Under the pieces are notes generated by a model. That model had not been told where the DNA came from, did not search any database, and saw only the letters and a program-made list of their open reading frames with translations. DNA of 64,000 nt from the NCBI GenBank assembly GCA_019638495.1, contig JAHBTQ010000006.1, positions 153,055-217,054 on the forward strand. Direction: 5' to 3'. This stretch comes from Taibaiella sp. (GTDB lineage Bacteria > Bacteroidota > Bacteroidia > Chitinophagales > Chitinophagaceae). Positions 35,101 to 45,198 of this stretch are shown here, piece after piece. Made by a program: the position numbers and the translations under genes. Each line of letters opens with the position of its first letter. Position 1 is the stretch's first letter.

Positions 35101-38100
35101 AGGTCAGACCGTGATTCTAACAAATAGTTCAAGTGGAGGAACATGGCAAAGTGGCAATACAAGCGTAGCAACAATTGGATCATTAACTGGTCACCTAACA
35201 GGTGTTATGACAGGTACGGCGCTAATTACCTATGGATTTGGAACCGATTGTATGGCCGTGACTGAGGTCACTGTTAATCCTTTACCCGATCCAATAACCG
35301 GTACGCTTACAGTCTGCGTTGGAGGCACTACAACACTCAGCAGTGACCCAGCGGGTGGCGCCTGGAGTAGTAGTAATGCCTCCGTTGGCACGGTGGGTTC
35401 GTCCGGGATTGTAACCGGAGTGAATGCAGGTACTACAGCAATCACCTACACGTTATCTACGGGTTGCTATCGGGTTGTTGTGGTTACCGTCAATCCATTA
35501 CCAACTACAATTACGGGAACGCTTATTATTTGTGCAACTGGCACAACAACACTCACGTCTACCAGTTCCGGAGGCACATGGGAGAGCGGTACAACAACTG
35601 CTGCGACGATTGGCAGCAGCACTGGAATTGCCCTGGGTGGAGGCGCAGGAACGTCAATCATTACGTATACGCTACCGACCGGATGTACCACAACTGCCAT
35701 TATCACTGTCGTCGCCATGCCGGATGCAATAACCGGAACAGCTGAAATATGCGAAGGGGCTACTACAACGCTCTCTAATGCTGTACCCGGTGGTGTTTGG
35801 GAAAGTAGTGCCGGTGGTACCGCATCTGTAGGCTCATTGTCGGGCATTGTAACAGGTGTAATGGCCGGCACCGCGACAATTTCCTATACGATTGGCGGAT
35901 TGTGCAGTGTGTTTATCGAGGTCACTGTCCATCCTATGCCATCGGCTATAGTGGGAAGTAGTACAATCTGCGAGGGAACAACTACCACCTACACAGTAGC
36001 CCCATCGGGGGGAACTTGGAGCAGCAGTGGCTCAGGTGTAGGTTCTATCGGATCAACTACTGGTGTTCTATTAGGAGAATCAGCAGGTACAATATCTATT
36101 ACTTATACAATAGCAGGAATGTGTTCTGTCACTAAGGACATTACCGTCAATCCCTCTCCTGGCATGATCTCGGGCACTCCAACCGTTTGCGTGATGTCCA
36201 CGACCGTGTTATCTTGTCCCGGTGGCGGCGAGTGGACAACTTCTAGTCCTCTGGTTGCGACAGTCGGATCTTTATCGGGAGTAGTCACCGGTGTAGGCGC
36301 GGGCACAGCAACGATAACTTATACACTGAGTACGGGTTGCTTCTCTGTAATTGAGGTTACGGTGTATCCACTGCCTTCTACGATTTCTGGTCCTTCTGTA
36401 ATTTGTGTAGGCGAAACCGGACTTTATTCATCATCGCCAACTTCTGGCGTATGGAGCAGTAGTATTCCGGCGACAGGCACGATCTCGGCTGCCGGGGCGC
36501 TCTTTGGAGCTTCAGCCGGAACGACGGAAATAACCTACACGCTTCCTTCGGGATGTTTGCGCTCCCGAACTGTAACAGTGAATGCGCTGCCTTCAAGCAT
36601 TACCGGGGACATGGAAGTTTGTGTGGGGGCAACGACTACGCTCGGTGATGCTACACCGGGCGGCACTTGGTTAAGTTCGAACCCTTTCATAGGCCCGATT
36701 GATGCTTCGGGCGTTGTCACCGGTGTGAGTCCAGGTACAACTGTGATATCTTACATTCTATCCGCTACGAGTTGTTACACAACAGCAATAGTAACCGTAC
36801 ACCCGCTTCCGGATGTAATACTCGGGACACTTTCACTTTGTGTTGGTGCAACTGCCGGGCTCATAGATGCAACGCCCGGGGGCACATGGAGCAGTAGCGA
36901 CCCTGCAATCGGGACTATCGACGCATTAACCGGTGTTTGGGGTGCGGTAAGTGAAGGAACTGCTACGATTACATATACACTTTCGACCGGTTGTTACTCA
37001 ACTGCAACGGTTACAGTACTTGCGACCCCTGGGCCAATATTGGGATCGCTAGCGATATGTGAATTTACATGGGCGACATTATATGACACCATTCCCGGCG
37101 GCGGCACCTGGTCAGCATCGGACGTGGTTGTAATTGAGTTTTTCCCTGGTGCCGACACCGCTCTAATCTATGGCTCTACCGCAGGAACTTCAATAGTTAC
37201 GTATACGCTGCCAACGGGGTGTTCGGTGACAGCAACGGTTACGGTGAATCCCCACCCGGACGTTACAGGCACTTTCGCGATTTGTGAAGGTACGAGCACA
37301 ACGCTCTCGGCAACAATACCAGGCGGAACCTGGTCAGCTAGCCCTATCTCTGTAGTGACAATTTCTGGAAGTGGTGTCGTATCAGCCGGTTTGCCGGGAG
37401 CAGCGTTTGTTACTTACACTTTGCCAACAGGGTGTAAGAGGATTATTGACTTTACTGTGAACCAGCTACCCGCACCGATCAGCGGCACCGCCGAAGTATG
37501 TATGGGCGACACAATCTTATTAGTATCGTCTCCGTCAGGCGGTATGTGGACGACTGCAGACATGGGAGTGGCAACAACTGTACCGGCGACTGGTGAGATA
37601 ATCGGAATCTCAGCTGGAACTGTAATCGTTTCATATGAACTCCCCTCTGGATGCATACGTACGACTGTTGTCACCGTCAATACGGTCCCTTCTGTAGATC
37701 CAATTACGGGAGGATCTGGCTTGGCATGTGTGGGGGTCGTAGATACCATAGATTGTGCTACGCCAGGTGGCACTTGGTCCACAAGCGATCCTGACATTGT
37801 GGGTGTGGGGATATTTGCCGGAGGAGTGCCGGGGGCTGGGGTCTATGGGGTCTCAGCTGGCACAGGTATTATTACTTACACAGTCAATAATGAATGTGGT
37901 CCTGGATATGCGTTTTATCCGGTAACGGTAATCCCTCAACCAACAGTATCCGCAATAACGGGAATACTAGGGGTATGCAGCGGGAACGAGACGTATCTCT
38001 TCGCTGATCCGTCACCAGGGGTTTGGAGCAGCAGCGATCCGGCGATTGCAAGTGTTGGTTCGCTGTCTGGCGTGGTTTCGGGTGTTGTGACAGGATCGGT

Positions 38101-41100
38101 CACAATCTCATATACTGTTACAAATTATTGTGGCTCCATCACCGCAACTACAAATGTGGCTGTCAATATGGAACCTTACATCACAACCAATTTCATTGTT
38201 GCCTGTGGTGCTTATATGCCACCATCGGATGGGACGCTACCTGCATTGGAGATTGGAGGTGAATGTAACAAGGTCTGTGATAGCACTACTGTACGATACT
38301 ATGCCAATGGAGTATATGGCAGCTTTTATTGGTGGAACGTAACAGGAGGCACGATCGTAGCTGATTTTGGAGACAGCATCGATGTCTTCTGGAGTACTGT
38401 CGGGTTAGTCGGATCGGTTACTTTGCACAATTCGTTCTCACATTGCATTGATTCCGTAACAGCTTGCGTCAAAGTAATTGAGAAACCTCACGCCAACTTT
38501 AGCATCCCCTCTACCGGTTTTTGCTTTGGCGCAAACGTGGTATTCACCGACTTGTCAACAGCGGACCCTAGCTCACCCATTGTTTCATGGCACTGGATAT
38601 TCGGCGATGGCACCGGAATTTCTACTCCGGGTTCGGCAGAGCATATTTACACAACGGCCGGAGACCACACAGTTACTCTTGTTGTCAAGAATGCCTGTAA
38701 TTGTACTGACACGTTTTCTGCCAGTATAAATATTAGTGCTCATACAGGACCAGAAATTGTTTGCCCTTCCGTAGTATGCGACAGCGATTTTATTACTTAT
38801 AGTACTACGTCAACTTGCCCTAGTTACAACTGGGACGTCAGCGGTGGCACCATCGTTTCTGGCAGTGGAACATCAGCTATTCGTGTACACTGGAATGCCG
38901 CAGATTCAACTGGGTATGGAACCGTTAGCCTAGCCACACCCGGGTGCGCATTATGCGACTTCCCTACTTCTGTCAAGATACCGATTATCCTTCAGAGCCC
39001 GGTAATTCTAGGGGCAGATATTATCTGCACCAATCAGGAATACTTATATCAGATGCCGTTATGGCCAGCCACCGACTATGCCTGGGGAGTGATAGGCGAG
39101 CCGGGGGCAATCCCCACTTGGCGACGATATGATTACAAAGTGGGCGTTTTCTTTACTACTCCAGGTACCTACCAAATACATGCTCGATACCAGAATCGAA
39201 TAAGCCTATGTGGTGGCAACATCTATAAAACGATTGTCGTGGTAGGCCCATCCTCGGTAACCGGTCCTGCATTGGTGTGTGATGGCGCGACAGCATCCTA
39301 CTCGCTTACAGGTGGGTTTAGCGCTTCGTGGGAATTGCGCAATCCTGCCGGAACTGTTGTTGCTAGTTCGAGCGGAAGCAGCTTTAGCTATACGTTTAGT
39401 GGCCCCGGCACATATGTATTGTATCCAACAGGCAGTTTCTGTGCTGAGCCGCTCACAATCAATGTTAAAGCCGTCCCGGGCGGTGTTGACACGTTATCCG
39501 GGGAAGATTCTGTTTGCCTGCATCGGTACTACAGCTACCATGCCGGCCCTTCAATCGACGGTAGCGTTTTCGAATGGGACGCTGTTGGTGGTGACATATC
39601 GCCTCGAGCTGGCGCTGACGTGACGGTGGAATGGACCGTGTTCGGTACAAAAATCTTAAGAGTAAGAAGGGTCAGCGTGGACAATCCAAACTGTCCCGGC
39701 GAATGGGACAGTTTAAGGGTGTTTGATGATATCGTTACCCTTAACCTGACGGGCTCCATATCTGTTTGCCCGAATTCCTCGGCTATTTATCCATCAGGAT
39801 ATTCCAGAGGAGAAGTGTATGATTGGGCTGTTTTTCCGAATACGGCAGGCTCGGTGACTGATGGAAATCACGAGCCTACTGCGACAATTTTGTGGAATAA
39901 TACTACCGCTGTAACGACAGCAACAGTCGTCGTAACCGTTAGGAAATGTGATACTGTACAAACAGACAGCCTCCAAGTGACAATCAATATGGCACCTCCT
40001 ATTTACTTTGACTCGGTGAGTAATGATACGGTTTGCTCAGGGGAAGCAATAACATTTATTGCAACCTCAGGGGGAGCCAGCTATAGGTTTGAATTCGGCG
40101 ACGGCAACCATGTAGTTACTGGATACCCATACACTACATACCGATACCCTCCAAACCACACAAGTGCTGCGATTACTTATCATGTCTCGGTAAGAGCGAC
40201 CAGCGGGAGCTGTCCCCCATCGGGGATTGCTTATACAGACGTCATTGTACTGCCTGCGCCTGACGTTGTCCTTGCGATACATCCAGATACAATATCGCCG
40301 TGTGAGGAGGACACGCTTTTAGTGGAAGCAACTATTTCATCCTCGCCCACGATTACCTCCTATGCTTGGCTCGGAGCTCATGCAGAAGCCACTTCCGGCA
40401 CCTATTACTTGTATGGATTTGAGGCTGTGGCATTGGTAGTCACAGCCACAAGCGGATGTAAGGATACTGCAGCTATAGGCAGGAGTTATGTCTGCGACAC
40501 AGTGATTCCTCCATGTACTATTGCTGCAACCACATCCACGTCGTGTAATACAACTATACTGAGCGCCGGCGGCGGCGCAGCAATAGGCCGATGGTATGAG
40601 GTTGTCGGTCCCTCATATACGTTGTTACCCGGTACAAACCCGATATCTATCACACATAGAAGCGCTGGAGTATTCTATTTCCAGTTCGCTGAAAACGAAA
40701 CAGACTGCATTTCTGAGAAGAAAAAAGTCATCGTAAAAGCAGTACCCGAACTAGCATCTGCTTTCAAATGCGGCACTTCCGGTGTCGATACATTGCGCCT
40801 AGCGAACAGGTCATCGGTCATTGCCGGGGCGACCGGAGTGACCTATACGTGGAGTGATGTAACTTCAATACCGGCAACAACCCTTTCTACCACTTACGAC
40901 TACACTTCTTACCTCCTTGTTGCGGCGGGCACGTCAGTCACTATCCGAATACGCGTGACGGGTGTTTATGATGGTGTGTCATTTGATTGTTTTGTAGATC
41001 GGGTCCTAACAGCGCCTCCATTACCGACGGTTGGCTTCTCTATTGATACAACACCTACCTGCGAAACTGTACCAGTTAATTTTACGCCATGGCATACTGG

Positions 41101-42898
41101 CGTTGCAGTAAGTCATTTCTGGGATTTCGGAGACGGGGCCACCTTGGCACTTGAAAATGGGCGTCGTGAGTTTTCATATGGGGGTATAACAGGTCTATTT
41201 CCGACACCTGATGAAAGAACGGTTTCCTATACTGTAATTGATGCTGTCGGTTGTACGGCAAATCATACAGAATTAGTGTTTGTACATCCTAATCTTCTTA
41301 ATGGTGATGTTTCACCCGACTTAGTAATTTGTTCGAGTGCTGCGCCTATTACGCTTTCGTACAATCCACTTTTTGGTACGCCCACTCCCATACACTTTGA
41401 GTGGTCAACAGGTGAAATAACCCCGACGATTGATGTCCACAAATCTGGGGCTTTTTGGGTGACCGTATATGATGGACTTAGATGTCAACAAACTGTACCG
41501 CTTCCTCCGATAACTGCGGTGAACATCAAAATAATTGAAGTACCCGAAGCTGTAATTCGTGGGCCAAAGCACTATTGCGTATTTGACCAATATAATCTAA
41601 ACGGGTATGCCGGACCTGGCGTGATGTATCAATGGATAATAAATGGTACTCCAATGCCATTTACCAGCAATCCAGCACTTCCAGGGTTTGCAAGTCTACC
41701 AATTCCTTTCACGCTGCAGCTCGTGAATCGAATCCAAGATATCACGTCAGGCATCTATTGTTTTGAATCGTCTGCGGTCGAAAATATTTTTGTACATGCA
41801 AAACCGATAACGCCGGAAATCACTGGCCCGACAGCAATCGACTGCGATTTATACCATCTCCAACTCATAGCAACAGAGCCGGTAGCTGGCACCTACAATT
41901 GGAGCAACGGCGTGTATGGCGCAGTGAACGATGTATATATCGGTGGGCCTTACCGGGTGTGGTTCACTAACCTATGGGGTTGCGTGAACTCAAACGATAC
42001 GTACGTGCCGATGTCACCAAGTACGTTCTTCCCATATTTCCCTAGCGGCTGTTACGAAATCTGCGACAAACAGTTACCAATAACACTCGAGGGGCCTCCC
42101 TATGAGTATTTTAATTACTGGGCATGGCTAAAAGACCATTCCGTGGCGTTAAGCGGCTCCAGTGACACCATGCATTCTTATTCGATAACAGGACCGGGAG
42201 AATACAATTGGGCGCTTGGTAATGGAATCTGTACAGATACGTCTGGCCCAATGAACGTTTCGACGTCGGCCTGCGAGTCGTGCCAGGGAGTGGCACTAGA
42301 TGCAATAATGCTCTGCGACTCCACTGACCCCAAAGGCTACGATGTAGCCGTCAGCTTTAATACCACTTCTGCCAATACACACTATGTGTTGGGAACCAAC
42401 ATTGGGCCAATATCACCATTCTCGGGCACAATACCCACTGCTGGTACATATACAGCTTCGCTTACATTCACAACGCTGTATACTACGCCTCTCCCGGACA
42501 GTGTGACAGTAGAGTTAATGCTTACTACGGAGTATGGTGGAAAATGTTACGAGAAAATTACAATCCCTCTGGATACGTGCCACTGGATCGCGGAGAGATT
42601 CGCAGGTAACCACGAACGAGAACTAGAGCTCGTTGATATTGCTACAGCTTTGCTTGTGTTCCCGAACCCAGCCTCCCGAGAAGTGAGCATTTCATACGAT
42701 TTTGGGTTCGAAATAGCTGCGCAACGGTCAGTAGCAATTTTCGATATTACAGGCAGAAAGTTAGAACAAACCTTTATCGAAAGTCGGTCCGGTACCTGGA
42801 AGGTAGATACAGATAAATGGACCGCAGGAACCTATATTGTTAGAATGGAGGAAAACGGGCACACACTTCATGCTCAACGATTGCTGATAAATCACTAA
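32174..42898 (+). CDS. Giant T9SS-exported surface protein with inactive metzincin-like domain and Ig/PKD repeats
   Basis: A 3,574-residue protein with a signal peptide (1-28, ending ASA) and a C-terminal type A sorting domain (about 3491-3574, LLVFPNPASREVSISY...RLLINH). Residues about 120-330 resemble the matrixin-like domain of secreted Bacteroidota proteins (YDLYSVALREMARILGI), but the zinc motif HExxHxxG is replaced by Arg230-Glu-Met-Ala-Arg234-x-x-Gly237, so it should not bind zinc. A beta-rich region (500-950) is followed by 14 Ig-like BIG2-type units (962-1990), several PKD domains (for example 2108-2190, with WIFGDG; another with FWDFGDG) and further beta domains. Most Ig units carry paired cysteines. 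It probably acts as an extracellular stalk or adhesin. Confidence 0.94.
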   Translation: MNIPLKRAAKHLSLILPLLLMCSVASAQPGPLTHLGLRDTVYDRVGNVYQLYDLAVNDTVRGYDTLVINQTCSCDAGYFRLYFEPGCGMEDTTISADTLRRNVLCRVLRDLSQFIQSPLTSNGEKVNIWVRHKDNVPGTSGTTAYGTSFYSIPSVSSVSGIVDNTTWLTIHSGTDGYANIASINPWLKATSSATFFHAVVAFDFDTYTWHTDLSSSPSSGDYDLYSVALREMARILGITSTINSGGNSVLGINHPYFTRYDKYLKTHHGESLLSHTGSNVMYGYQWNSALNIPANILSPYPLSCIDDSTICDTAIQYDGAVTLPVYTPNCFQLGYSLNNFEDMCTGTPDPANNNLYFTVSNVTFPGTLKRYLQSEERKVLCDIGYTLDSVFGDTSILSYKYYESAVCSGYTVAGTNDGLDSFGAPLYFSSTDRKIRFSGPSLAFGIPGILDNDRNADAFEGMEIVAGYGTLNHTSGDGSTDMYYVPATADLETILIRYVPLNTSTGQRGNLTYLELAPTLGTCYTTACDLVVNGNFSDAEHCGVIDVPGGNTEATPPHVAAAAAKICNWSNYAASADLFRHGCDSVFLYNFSGIKPDIPFTYASGWGPVPFYDHDGGTSINFVGMNSGRAAFNVCSSPGWFFEALRTQLAAPLIPGGKYVLDFWARVGTNMLLDVTPFYMYKDIKMLFYVSPTYPILPIYESGLCDSFAFQRAKWSGTDLPLPSLTDSLNGYNILAQLPKTLNVWQHKLDTFTYTGPAALSGTSQFIVLCIDPLRSALAHGIDTSTDIHMYGFVSDVSIKPLITDITPITVCPNDSFNLHPDSLIMASGYGSSTFFDTFAWAPASGLNCTLCPFPNGAVSDTTVYTVHESLYGCERKDTVFTFLPPFVVASADTPCSDGTLHLSSAGTFGVGTLTYSWTGKDGFTSTEANPTRTPAIDSVYTLAVTDSNGCTTTTTVNVIVNELPGPIGGTTSICVGQTVILTNSSSGGTWQSGNTSVATIGSLTGHLTGVMTGTALITYGFGTDCMAVTEVTVNPLPDPITGTLTVCVGGTTTLSSDPAGGAWSSSNASVGTVGSSGIVTGVNAGTTAITYTLSTGCYRVVVVTVNPLPTTITGTLIICATGTTTLTSTSSGGTWESGTTTAATIGSSTGIALGGGAGTSIITYTLPTGCTTTAIITVVAMPDAITGTAEICEGATTTLSNAVPGGVWESSAGGTASVGSLSGIVTGVMAGTATISYTIGGLCSVFIEVTVHPMPSAIVGSSTICEGTTTTYTVAPSGGTWSSSGSGVGSIGSTTGVLLGESAGTISITYTIAGMCSVTKDITVNPSPGMISGTPTVCVMSTTVLSCPGGGEWTTSSPLVATVGSLSGVVTGVGAGTATITYTLSTGCFSVIEVTVYPLPSTISGPSVICVGETGLYSSSPTSGVWSSSIPATGTISAAGALFGASAGTTEITYTLPSGCLRSRTVTVNALPSSITGDMEVCVGATTTLGDATPGGTWLSSNPFIGPIDASGVVTGVSPGTTVISYILSATSCYTTAIVTVHPLPDVILGTLSLCVGATAGLIDATPGGTWSSSDPAIGTIDALTGVWGAVSEGTATITYTLSTGCYSTATVTVLATPGPILGSLAICEFTWATLYDTIPGGGTWSASDVVVIEFFPGADTALIYGSTAGTSIVTYTLPTGCSVTATVTVNPHPDVTGTFAICEGTSTTLSATIPGGTWSASPISVVTISGSGVVSAGLPGAAFVTYTLPTGCKRIIDFTVNQLPAPISGTAEVCMGDTILLVSSPSGGMWTTADMGVATTVPATGEIIGISAGTVIVSYELPSGCIRTTVVTVNTVPSVDPITGGSGLACVGVVDTIDCATPGGTWSTSDPDIVGVGIFAGGVPGAGVYGVSAGTGIITYTVNNECGPGYAFYPVTVIPQPTVSAITGILGVCSGNETYLFADPSPGVWSSSDPAIASVGSLSGVVSGVVTGSVTISYTVTNYCGSITATTNVAVNMEPYITTNFIVACGAYMPPSDGTLPALEIGGECNKVCDSTTVRYYANGVYGSFYWWNVTGGTIVADFGDSIDVFWSTVGLVGSVTLHNSFSHCIDSVTACVKVIEKPHANFSIPSTGFCFGANVVFTDLSTADPSSPIVSWHWIFGDGTGISTPGSAEHIYTTAGDHTVTLVVKNACNCTDTFSASINISAHTGPEIVCPSVVCDSDFITYSTTSTCPSYNWDVSGGTIVSGSGTSAIRVHWNAADSTGYGTVSLATPGCALCDFPTSVKIPIILQSPVILGADIICTNQEYLYQMPLWPATDYAWGVIGEPGAIPTWRRYDYKVGVFFTTPGTYQIHARYQNRISLCGGNIYKTIVVVGPSSVTGPALVCDGATASYSLTGGFSASWELRNPAGTVVASSSGSSFSYTFSGPGTYVLYPTGSFCAEPLTINVKAVPGGVDTLSGEDSVCLHRYYSYHAGPSIDGSVFEWDAVGGDISPRAGADVTVEWTVFGTKILRVRRVSVDNPNCPGEWDSLRVFDDIVTLNLTGSISVCPNSSAIYPSGYSRGEVYDWAVFPNTAGSVTDGNHEPTATILWNNTTAVTTATVVVTVRKCDTVQTDSLQVTINMAPPIYFDSVSNDTVCSGEAITFIATSGGASYRFEFGDGNHVVTGYPYTTYRYPPNHTSAAITYHVSVRATSGSCPPSGIAYTDVIVLPAPDVVLAIHPDTISPCEEDTLLVEATISSSPTITSYAWLGAHAEATSGTYYLYGFEAVALVVTATSGCKDTAAIGRSYVCDTVIPPCTIAATTSTSCNTTILSAGGGAAIGRWYEVVGPSYTLLPGTNPISITHRSAGVFYFQFAENETDCISEKKKVIVKAVPELASAFKCGTSGVDTLRLANRSSVIAGATGVTYTWSDVTSIPATTLSTTYDYTSYLLVAAGTSVTIRIRVTGVYDGVSFDCFVDRVLTAPPLPTVGFSIDTTPTCETVPVNFTPWHTGVAVSHFWDFGDGATLALENGRREFSYGGITGLFPTPDERTVSYTVIDAVGCTANHTELVFVHPNLLNGDVSPDLVICSSAAPITLSYNPLFGTPTPIHFEWSTGEITPTIDVHKSGAFWVTVYDGLRCQQTVPLPPITAVNIKIIEVPEAVIRGPKHYCVFDQYNLNGYAGPGVMYQWIINGTPMPFTSNPALPGFASLPIPFTLQLVNRIQDITSGIYCFESSAVENIFVHAKPITPEITGPTAIDCDLYHLQLIATEPVAGTYNWSNGVYGAVNDVYIGGPYRVWFTNLWGCVNSNDTYVPMSPSTFFPYFPSGCYEICDKQLPITLEGPPYEYFNYWAWLKDHSVALSGSSDTMHSYSITGPGEYNWALGNGICTDTSGPMNVSTSACESCQGVALDAIMLCDSTDPKGYDVAVSFNTTSANTHYVLGTNIGPISPFSGTIPTAGTYTASLTFTTLYTTPLPDSVTVELMLTTEYGGKCYEKITIPLDTCHWIAERFAGNHERELELVDIATALLVFPNPASREVSISYDFGFEIAAQRSVAIFDITGRKLEQTFIESRSGTWKVDTDKWTAGTYIVRMEENGHTLHAQRLLINH
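35059..38170 (+). repeat. Fourteen tandem Ig-like repeats in the second giant gene
   Basis: Fourteen units of about 65-75 codons, each opening Pro-x-x-Ile-x-Gly-x-x-x-x-Cys and containing GGTWSSS-type and GVVTGV-type strands, then a second Cys (TGC/TGCY) before VTVxPLP. The array is of the same repeat family as that in the divergent giant gene at 18.6-29.4 kb. Confidence 0.85.
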
Positions 42899-42909
42899 TT
42901 TACATATTC

Positions 42910-42931
42910 TACCGTGCCAAGTGACACGGTA
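42910..42931. promoter_or_regulatory. Inverted repeat between two T9SS genes
   Basis: A 7-bp perfect inverted repeat (TACCGTG at 42910-42916 and CACGGTA at 42925-42931) with an 8-base loop, 12 bases after the giant gene stop and 28 before the next start. It lacks a T-tract, so it may be a weak terminator, an mRNA-stabilising hairpin or an operator. Confidence 0.45.
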
Positions 42932-42958
42932 ATTGTATAAAATCGTTGTATCACACTC

Positions 42959-45142
42959 ATGAAACAGAAGAGATTAATAATTATACAGACCCTTGTTTTG
43001 GTGTTCCTCCTTCTTGGAACACCTGCACGTTCACAAACAGCCAAATGGATCCGAGGTGGTGCCACCAACCAAGTTTTCAGCATATATAATTTTAAGGAGG
43101 AAGCCCTTTTCGCCTGCACGGATTATAATGGCAACGTTTATGCCCTTAGCATTGCAGGAAATACTGCGATTACAGCAGATACTTTCTCAAGGCCAACTGG
43201 GGGGTATGGTAGCCCCAAGAACGTGCTATTTACAAGCCATACTTGTAACGGACAGATGCGTTTTGCTAAGCTGATTTCTTGCAATGAAACCATTCCTCTT
43301 GGAGTAATATCTGACAACTCCGGGCACGTTTATGTAGCTGTCGATGTCCCTCACTATGGAACTAGTAGCTTGACGACCCTGCGTATAGGTTACGATACTG
43401 CAATTACTTCCCATACCTATAATAGGCTAACTTTGGTGCAGTTCGATACAAGCGGGCAATTAAATTGGCTACGATATTTGGGAGAAAATATTCCCAGTAC
43501 ATTTAATGGAACTGGGGGGGTATTCAATCACCTAGCCCTTGATGGATCAGACAACGCTCATATAATCGCAGGTATGAAGTTTGGAGTTAGCCTCACTCCG
43601 ACCTTAACGACAAGTCACTCTGGATTCTACGATATAGCATTCAATTCTGTTGGCTTGTTGCTGTCCGCCTCCAACTTAAATATAGATACTACGCTTCTTG
43701 TAAGCGGTGTAAGTCTTGACAGGAGCAGCGGCAAATTATACATTTTGGGATCTAGAAATACATCCAGCTTCCCAGGGATGTCTATGTATTCTTATATAGG
43801 TGCTTTGAGCCCATCACGTGATGTGATTTGGATAGATACGGTGTCAAACCCGTACTCCCCTACTAGTACCGCGGGATTTACTAGTATAGCAGCGGATGGT
43901 TGGGGACACTTATATGCAACTATCGGAGGTACCAAAGGATTTGCATATAGAGGGGATACTGTTTGGAACGAATGGGGCCTCCTTCAAGCCGTAACAAGTG
44001 TCGCGAAACTGGATACCGGCGGCAACGTTATGTGGTTCCGCCCGTATAGTTCGACTATAACGAGCGGAATGAATAGGATTACATTGGCCCCAAATCAAAA
44101 AGTGGCAGTTTGTGGATATATCGCCGGTGGAAAAATTGTCACGGGTCTAGATACAATTACTGCATTTGCTGGCGAAGGACAAAATACTATCTTCTCAATA
44201 GTAGACAGTGCCGGATATGTACAATCGTTTGAACAAATGCACGGACCTGGATTTTACGATAAGGGGAATGCAATGGCATGTGATAGAGTAGGCAATCTAT
44301 ATGTTGTTGGAAAGGTTGAAAGCAGTATTTCTATGGGGTCAGTGCCTCCCTACACATCTGTAGGAGGCGACAGCGACTACTTTATTTTTAAGTACGGTGT
44401 TGACTGTAGCTGCACCTCTATGCCCGTTGCTAATTATACCTACTCAGGCACTGACCTAAACAGAAGTTTTACTTATACCGGAACCTTGACTGGAATAGAT
44501 AGTGTACGCTGGACGTTTGGCGATGGCGGCACAAGTACCAGTATGTCACCGGTACACACCTACACCGGTTCTGGTACGTTCACCACGTGCATACGCGTTT
44601 ATAGTAATTGCGGTAGCGACATGCGCTGTCAAGAAGTGGCCGTTGCTTGCGCAACTTCGGTTACTTCAAACTTCGTAGATACAGGGGTTCTTATTCACGG
44701 CTTTACCTATACAGGGACAACCGCAGGATATGACAGCGTAGTTTGGGACTTGGGTGACGGCTTCTTTGATACTGGGCTTTTTGTTAGTCACACTTATGCC
44801 GTAGCTGACACCTACCACGTTTGTGCTAAAGTCTATTCGAATTGTGGTACGCACACTTACTGCAAAGACATTTACGTCAATGTCCCTGGCTTTGTTGGCG
44901 ACGCATCGCTTGCGGGTGTACGTGTATTTCCCAATCCCGGTCACAATGAGCTGACCATTGTAAATCTACCTGTGAACACTGAGTATAGAATTATTAATGT
45001 GGTCGGAACAACTATGCAGCGAGGCACCTTACGACGCAGCAGAGATTTGTTAAATATTGAATCTCTGCCGACAGGCACCTATTTGCTTGAATTGAGTGGC
45101 GCTGACAGTAGCCGGAAGGTGGTTAGATTTGTGAAGCAGTGA
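42959..45142 (+). CDS. T9SS-exported protein with beta-propeller and two PKD domains
   Basis: A 727-residue secreted protein with a signal peptide (1-25, LLLGTPARS). Residues about 30-480 contain SBBP/propeller-like blades (NGNVYALSIAG, SGHVYVAVDV, AADGWGHLYATIGG, DRVGNLYVVGKVE). Two PKD domains follow: about 490-563 (RWTFGDGGTS) and 567-640 (VWDLGDGFFD), each with a TYxxxGTFTTCIRV-type strand and paired cysteines. The type A sorting domain is at about 652-727 (VRVFPNPGHNELTI, TYLLELSG, ending VRFVKQ). It starts 60 bases after the giant gene on the same strand and may be co-transcribed with it. No catalytic motif was seen. Confidence 0.92.
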   Translation: MKQKRLIIIQTLVLVFLLLGTPARSQTAKWIRGGATNQVFSIYNFKEEALFACTDYNGNVYALSIAGNTAITADTFSRPTGGYGSPKNVLFTSHTCNGQMRFAKLISCNETIPLGVISDNSGHVYVAVDVPHYGTSSLTTLRIGYDTAITSHTYNRLTLVQFDTSGQLNWLRYLGENIPSTFNGTGGVFNHLALDGSDNAHIIAGMKFGVSLTPTLTTSHSGFYDIAFNSVGLLLSASNLNIDTTLLVSGVSLDRSSGKLYILGSRNTSSFPGMSMYSYIGALSPSRDVIWIDTVSNPYSPTSTAGFTSIAADGWGHLYATIGGTKGFAYRGDTVWNEWGLLQAVTSVAKLDTGGNVMWFRPYSSTITSGMNRITLAPNQKVAVCGYIAGGKIVTGLDTITAFAGEGQNTIFSIVDSAGYVQSFEQMHGPGFYDKGNAMACDRVGNLYVVGKVESSISMGSVPPYTSVGGDSDYFIFKYGVDCSCTSMPVANYTYSGTDLNRSFTYTGTLTGIDSVRWTFGDGGTSTSMSPVHTYTGSGTFTTCIRVYSNCGSDMRCQEVAVACATSVTSNFVDTGVLIHGFTYTGTTAGYDSVVWDLGDGFFDTGLFVSHTYAVADTYHVCAKVYSNCGTHTYCKDIYVNVPGFVGDASLAGVRVFPNPGHNELTIVNLPVNTEYRIINVVGTTMQRGTLRRSRDLLNIESLPTGTYLLELSGADSSRKVVRFVKQ

Positions 45143-45198
45143 TAAGCCTCTTAGCACTTTGAGAAACTCATTTTGGAATATGTAATTACATAACTCTT

